From VGDP01 sp964530335 (GTDB lineage: Bacteria; Pseudomonadota; Alphaproteobacteria; SP197): a DNA stretch of 9,417 nt. Location of the stretch: positions 1 to 9,417 of the forward strand of contig CAZGYG010000096.1 in assembly GCA_964530335.1 (NCBI GenBank), in the 5' to 3' direction. How positions within the stretch are numbered: position 1 is the stretch's first letter; the number at the start of each line of letters is the position of its first letter. The notes under the pieces are model-generated. The model was not told where the DNA came from. It made no database searches and worked only from the letters and a program-made list of their open reading frames with translations. Shown here piece after piece: positions 7,575-9,417 of the stretch. A program made the translations under genes and the position numbers.

Positions 7575-8042
7575 TTGCGCGCCCTCGTCCTCGCCGCGCT
7601 GCTGCTGGTGGCCGCGCTCGCGCCGGCCCTGGCGGTCCAGCCCGACGAGATGCTCGCCGACCCGGCGCTCGAGGCGCGCGCCCGCGCGATCTCGCGCGAG
7701 CTCCGGTGCCTGGTCTGCCAGAACCAGTCGATCGACGACTCCGACGCCGAGCTCGCGCGCGATCTGCGCCTGATCGTGCGCGAACGCCTGGTCGCCGGCG
7801 ACAGCGACGACGAAGCCATCGCCTACGTCGCCGCCCGCTACGGCGATTACGTGCTGCTCGAACCGCCGTTCAAGGCGACGACGTGGGCGCTGTGGCTCGG
7901 GCCGTTCGCCGCCCTCGCGCTCGCGGCGCTGGGGGCCGCCCGCTACGTCCGCCGCCAGGCCCGACGGCCCGAGTCCTCTCCGCCGCTCAGCGCGGAGGAG
8001 GCGCGGCGCGTGCGCGAATTGCTCGGCGGAAGCGACACGTGA
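7575..8042 (+). CDS. ccmH: CcmH (CcmL-type), thiol-reducing subunit of the heme lyase
   Basis: Membrane-anchored periplasmic thiol protein that interacts with apocytochrome CXXCH cysteines. It has 155 residues. The signal peptide covers about 1-20 (MRALVLAALL, then hydrophobic, with AlaLeuAla before ValGlnPro). The conserved LRCLVCQNQSI motif has its redox cysteines at Cys45 and Cys48, followed by DSDAELARDLR. IAYVAARYGDYVLLEPPF is the expected end of the three-helix domain. A membrane anchor lies at about 103-124, then a short basic cytoplasmic tail. This is the short alphaproteobacterial form, equal to the N-terminal half of E. coli CcmH; the other half is the separate ccmI downstream. The start is TTG 7575, supported by GGGGGAC at 7562-7568 about 6 bases upstream and by the signal peptide. 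Its TGA overlaps the ccmI GTG. It would normally be re-reduced by CcmG, which is not encoded in this window. Confidence 0.95.
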   Translation: MRALVLAALLLVAALAPALAVQPDEMLADPALEARARAISRELRCLVCQNQSIDDSDAELARDLRLIVRERLVAGDSDDEAIAYVAARYGDYVLLEPPFKATTWALWLGPFAALALAALGAARYVRRQARRPESSPPLSAEEARRVRELLGGSDT

Positions 8043-9417
8043 TCCAGTTCCTGTTGTTCGCCGCGCTCGCCCTCGGCGCGGTGGCCCTGCTCGTCGTGCC
8101 GCTCGTGCGCCGCCAGCGCCCGGTCGCGATGCGGTCCGCCTACGACCTCGAGGTTTACCGCGCTCAGCTCGCCGAACTCGAGCGGGACGCGGCGCGCGGC
8201 GTCATCGGCGCCGAGTCCCGCGACGCGGCCCAGCGCGAGATCGAGCGCAGGGTCCTGGCGCTCGACGTGGGCACGCCGGCGCGGGCGGCGCCGGCGGTGG
8301 GGCCGTCCCGCTTCGTCGCCGCGGTTGTCATCGCCGTGGTGGTGCCGGTGGCGGCGGGGGCGCTCTATCTGGCGCTCGGGGCCCCGACGCTCGCCGACCG
8401 GCCCCTGGCCGAACGGTCCACCGAGACCGCCGCTTCGGCGACCGACGGCGACGCGATCGAGGACATGGTCGCCGGCCTCGCCACGCGCCTGCAAAGCGAG
8501 CCCGACAACTTGGAAGGCTGGGCTCTGCTCGCCCGTTCCTACGGCGCGCTTGGGCGCTACGACGAGGCGGTGACCGCGTTACGCCGCGTCGTCGAGCTGA
8601 GCGGCGAGCCCGGCGACACGGCCATGCTGGCCGAATACATGGTGTTCGCGGCGGACGGCATCGTCACGCCGGATGCGCTCGCGCTGTTCGACCAGGTGGC
8701 GGCGGCCGCGCCGGACGACGCCGCGGCGGCGTTCTACCGGGGTCTCGCGCGCGAGCAGGCGGGCGACGGGGCCGGCGCGCTCGAACACTGGACCGTGCTG
8801 GGCCGCGCCTCGGCCCCCGATGCGCCGTGGCTGCCGTCGCTGCGCGAGCGCATCGCCGCCGCGGCCACGGCCCTCGGCCAGGACCCGGATGCCGCGCTGG
8901 CCGACATCCCGGTACCCGCGCCCTCGGCGCAATCGCCCGGCCCGACCGACGAGGACGTGGCCGCCGCCGCCGATATGCCGGCGGAGGACCAGCAGGCCAT
9001 GATCCAGGGCATGGTCGAGGGCCTGGCCGAGCGGCTGCGGAGCGAGCCCGACGACGTGGAGGGCTGGCTGCGGCTGGGCAACGCCTACCGCGTGCTCGGC
9101 GAGGCCGTGAAGGCGCGCGACGCCTACGCCGGCGCCGCCCTGGCGCGCCCCGACGATCCCGCGCTGCTCGCGGCCTACGCCGAGGCGATGGCCGCGGCCG
9201 CCCCCGCCGGCGTCCTGCCCGACGGGGCCCACCTGATCTGGCGGCGTGTGCTCGAACTCGACGCCGGCAACGCAGCGGCGCTGTGGGCGCTCGGCCAGGC
9301 CGCCGCGCTCGGCGGCAAGGCCGAGGTGGCGCGCGAGCTGCTGACCCGGCTGCGCGACCTGTTGCCCGAGGGCAGCGACGAACGCGCCCGCGTCGAGCAC
9401 GAGCTCGACCGCCTGCC
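8039..9417 (+). CDS. ccmI: CcmI, TPR apocytochrome c chaperone, 3' end outside window
   Basis: Membrane-bound TPR protein that binds the C-terminus of apocytochrome c and presents it to the CcmF/CcmH ligase. It is open for 459 codons from GTG 8039 (overlapping the ccmH TGA) to the window edge, with no stop. A first helix is at about 3-22. A cytoplasmic loop with a leucine-zipper-like block (VYRAQLAELERDAARGVI, 39-56) is typical of CcmI. A second helix is at about 92-113, and then periplasmic TPR-like repeats rich in Ala. Two copies of one motif are seen: MVAGLATRL..SEPDNLEGW (143-161) and MVEGLAERL..SEPDDVEGW (325-343), separated by a Pro/Asp-rich linker near 285-315. It corresponds to the C-terminal half of E. 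coli CcmH. Family assignment is secure from the N-terminal architecture and operon position; the full length cannot be given. Confidence 0.93.
   Translation, partial: MIQFLLFAALALGAVALLVVPLVRRQRPVAMRSAYDLEVYRAQLAELERDAARGVIGAESRDAAQREIERRVLALDVGTPARAAPAVGPSRFVAAVVIAVVVPVAAGALYLALGAPTLADRPLAERSTETAASATDGDAIEDMVAGLATRLQSEPDNLEGWALLARSYGALGRYDEAVTALRRVVELSGEPGDTAMLAEYMVFAADGIVTPDALALFDQVAAAAPDDAAAAFYRGLAREQAGDGAGALEHWTVLGRASAPDAPWLPSLRERIAAAATALGQDPDAALADIPVPAPSAQSPGPTDEDVAAAADMPAEDQQAMIQGMVEGLAERLRSEPDDVEGWLRLGNAYRVLGEAVKARDAYAGAALARPDDPALLAAYAEAMAAAAPAGVLPDGAHLIWRRVLELDAGNAAALWALGQAAALGGKAEVARELLTRLRDLLPEGSDERARVEHELDRL
8465..9067 (+). repeat. Internal duplicated TPR-entry motif within ccmI (8465-8521 and 9011-9067)
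   Basis: Two in-frame 57-base copies 546 bases apart, identical at 46 of 57 bases by hand count and at 14 of 19 encoded residues. Each starts MV.GLA and ends EGW, then continues into a TPR-like helix pair (LLARSYGALGRYDEA versus LRLGNAYRVLGEAVKA). This looks like duplication of a structural module within the coding region, not a mobile repeat. Confidence 0.7.

Overview
The window is GC-rich (roughly 70% by eye), almost fully coding DNA from a proteobacterium. Codon use, the predicted proteins and the gene order point to an alphaproteobacterium, probably Rhodospirillales-like. That placement is an inference from protein resemblance and synteny, not from a marker gene.

Left part, minus strand: the 5' two-thirds of an aconitate hydratase A gene (acnA), cut by the left edge. 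Upstream of it, in the same orientation, lies a complete gene for a roughly 12-helix major facilitator superfamily (MFS) transporter of unknown substrate. The 70-base gap between them holds a strong Shine-Dalgarno sequence, a possible -10 element and a perfect 18-base inverted repeat.

Right part, plus strand: a compact System I (Ccm) cytochrome c maturation operon, ccmA-ccmB-ccmC-ccmD-ccmE-ccmF-ccmH-ccmI, running off the right edge inside ccmI. It is divergent from the MFS gene across about 150 bases. Three junctions (ccmA/ccmB, ccmE/ccmF, ccmH/ccmI) are 4-base GTGA stop/start overlaps, the other gaps are at most 32 bases, and most genes start with GTG or TTG. The expected division of labour is as follows. 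CcmAB is the ABC ATPase and its membrane partner. CcmC, with CcmD, loads heme onto the periplasmic chaperone CcmE. CcmF, CcmH and CcmI form the ligase that attaches heme to apocytochrome CXXCH motifs. Every diagnostic residue I looked for is present: Walker A/B and signature in CcmA, two histidines and the WWD motif in CcmC, HxxxY in CcmE, four histidines and WWD in CcmF, and LRCxxCQ in CcmH.

The most notable point is an absence. ccmG (dsbE), the thiol reductase that often sits between ccmF and ccmH, is not there: ccmH begins 3 bases after ccmF stops. I found no RNA gene, mobile element, CRISPR array, pseudogene or convincing terminator, and no stretch over 300 bases without a gene. I do not see a previously undescribed system here; this is mostly a well-understood respiratory and central-metabolism locus with a few small oddities.
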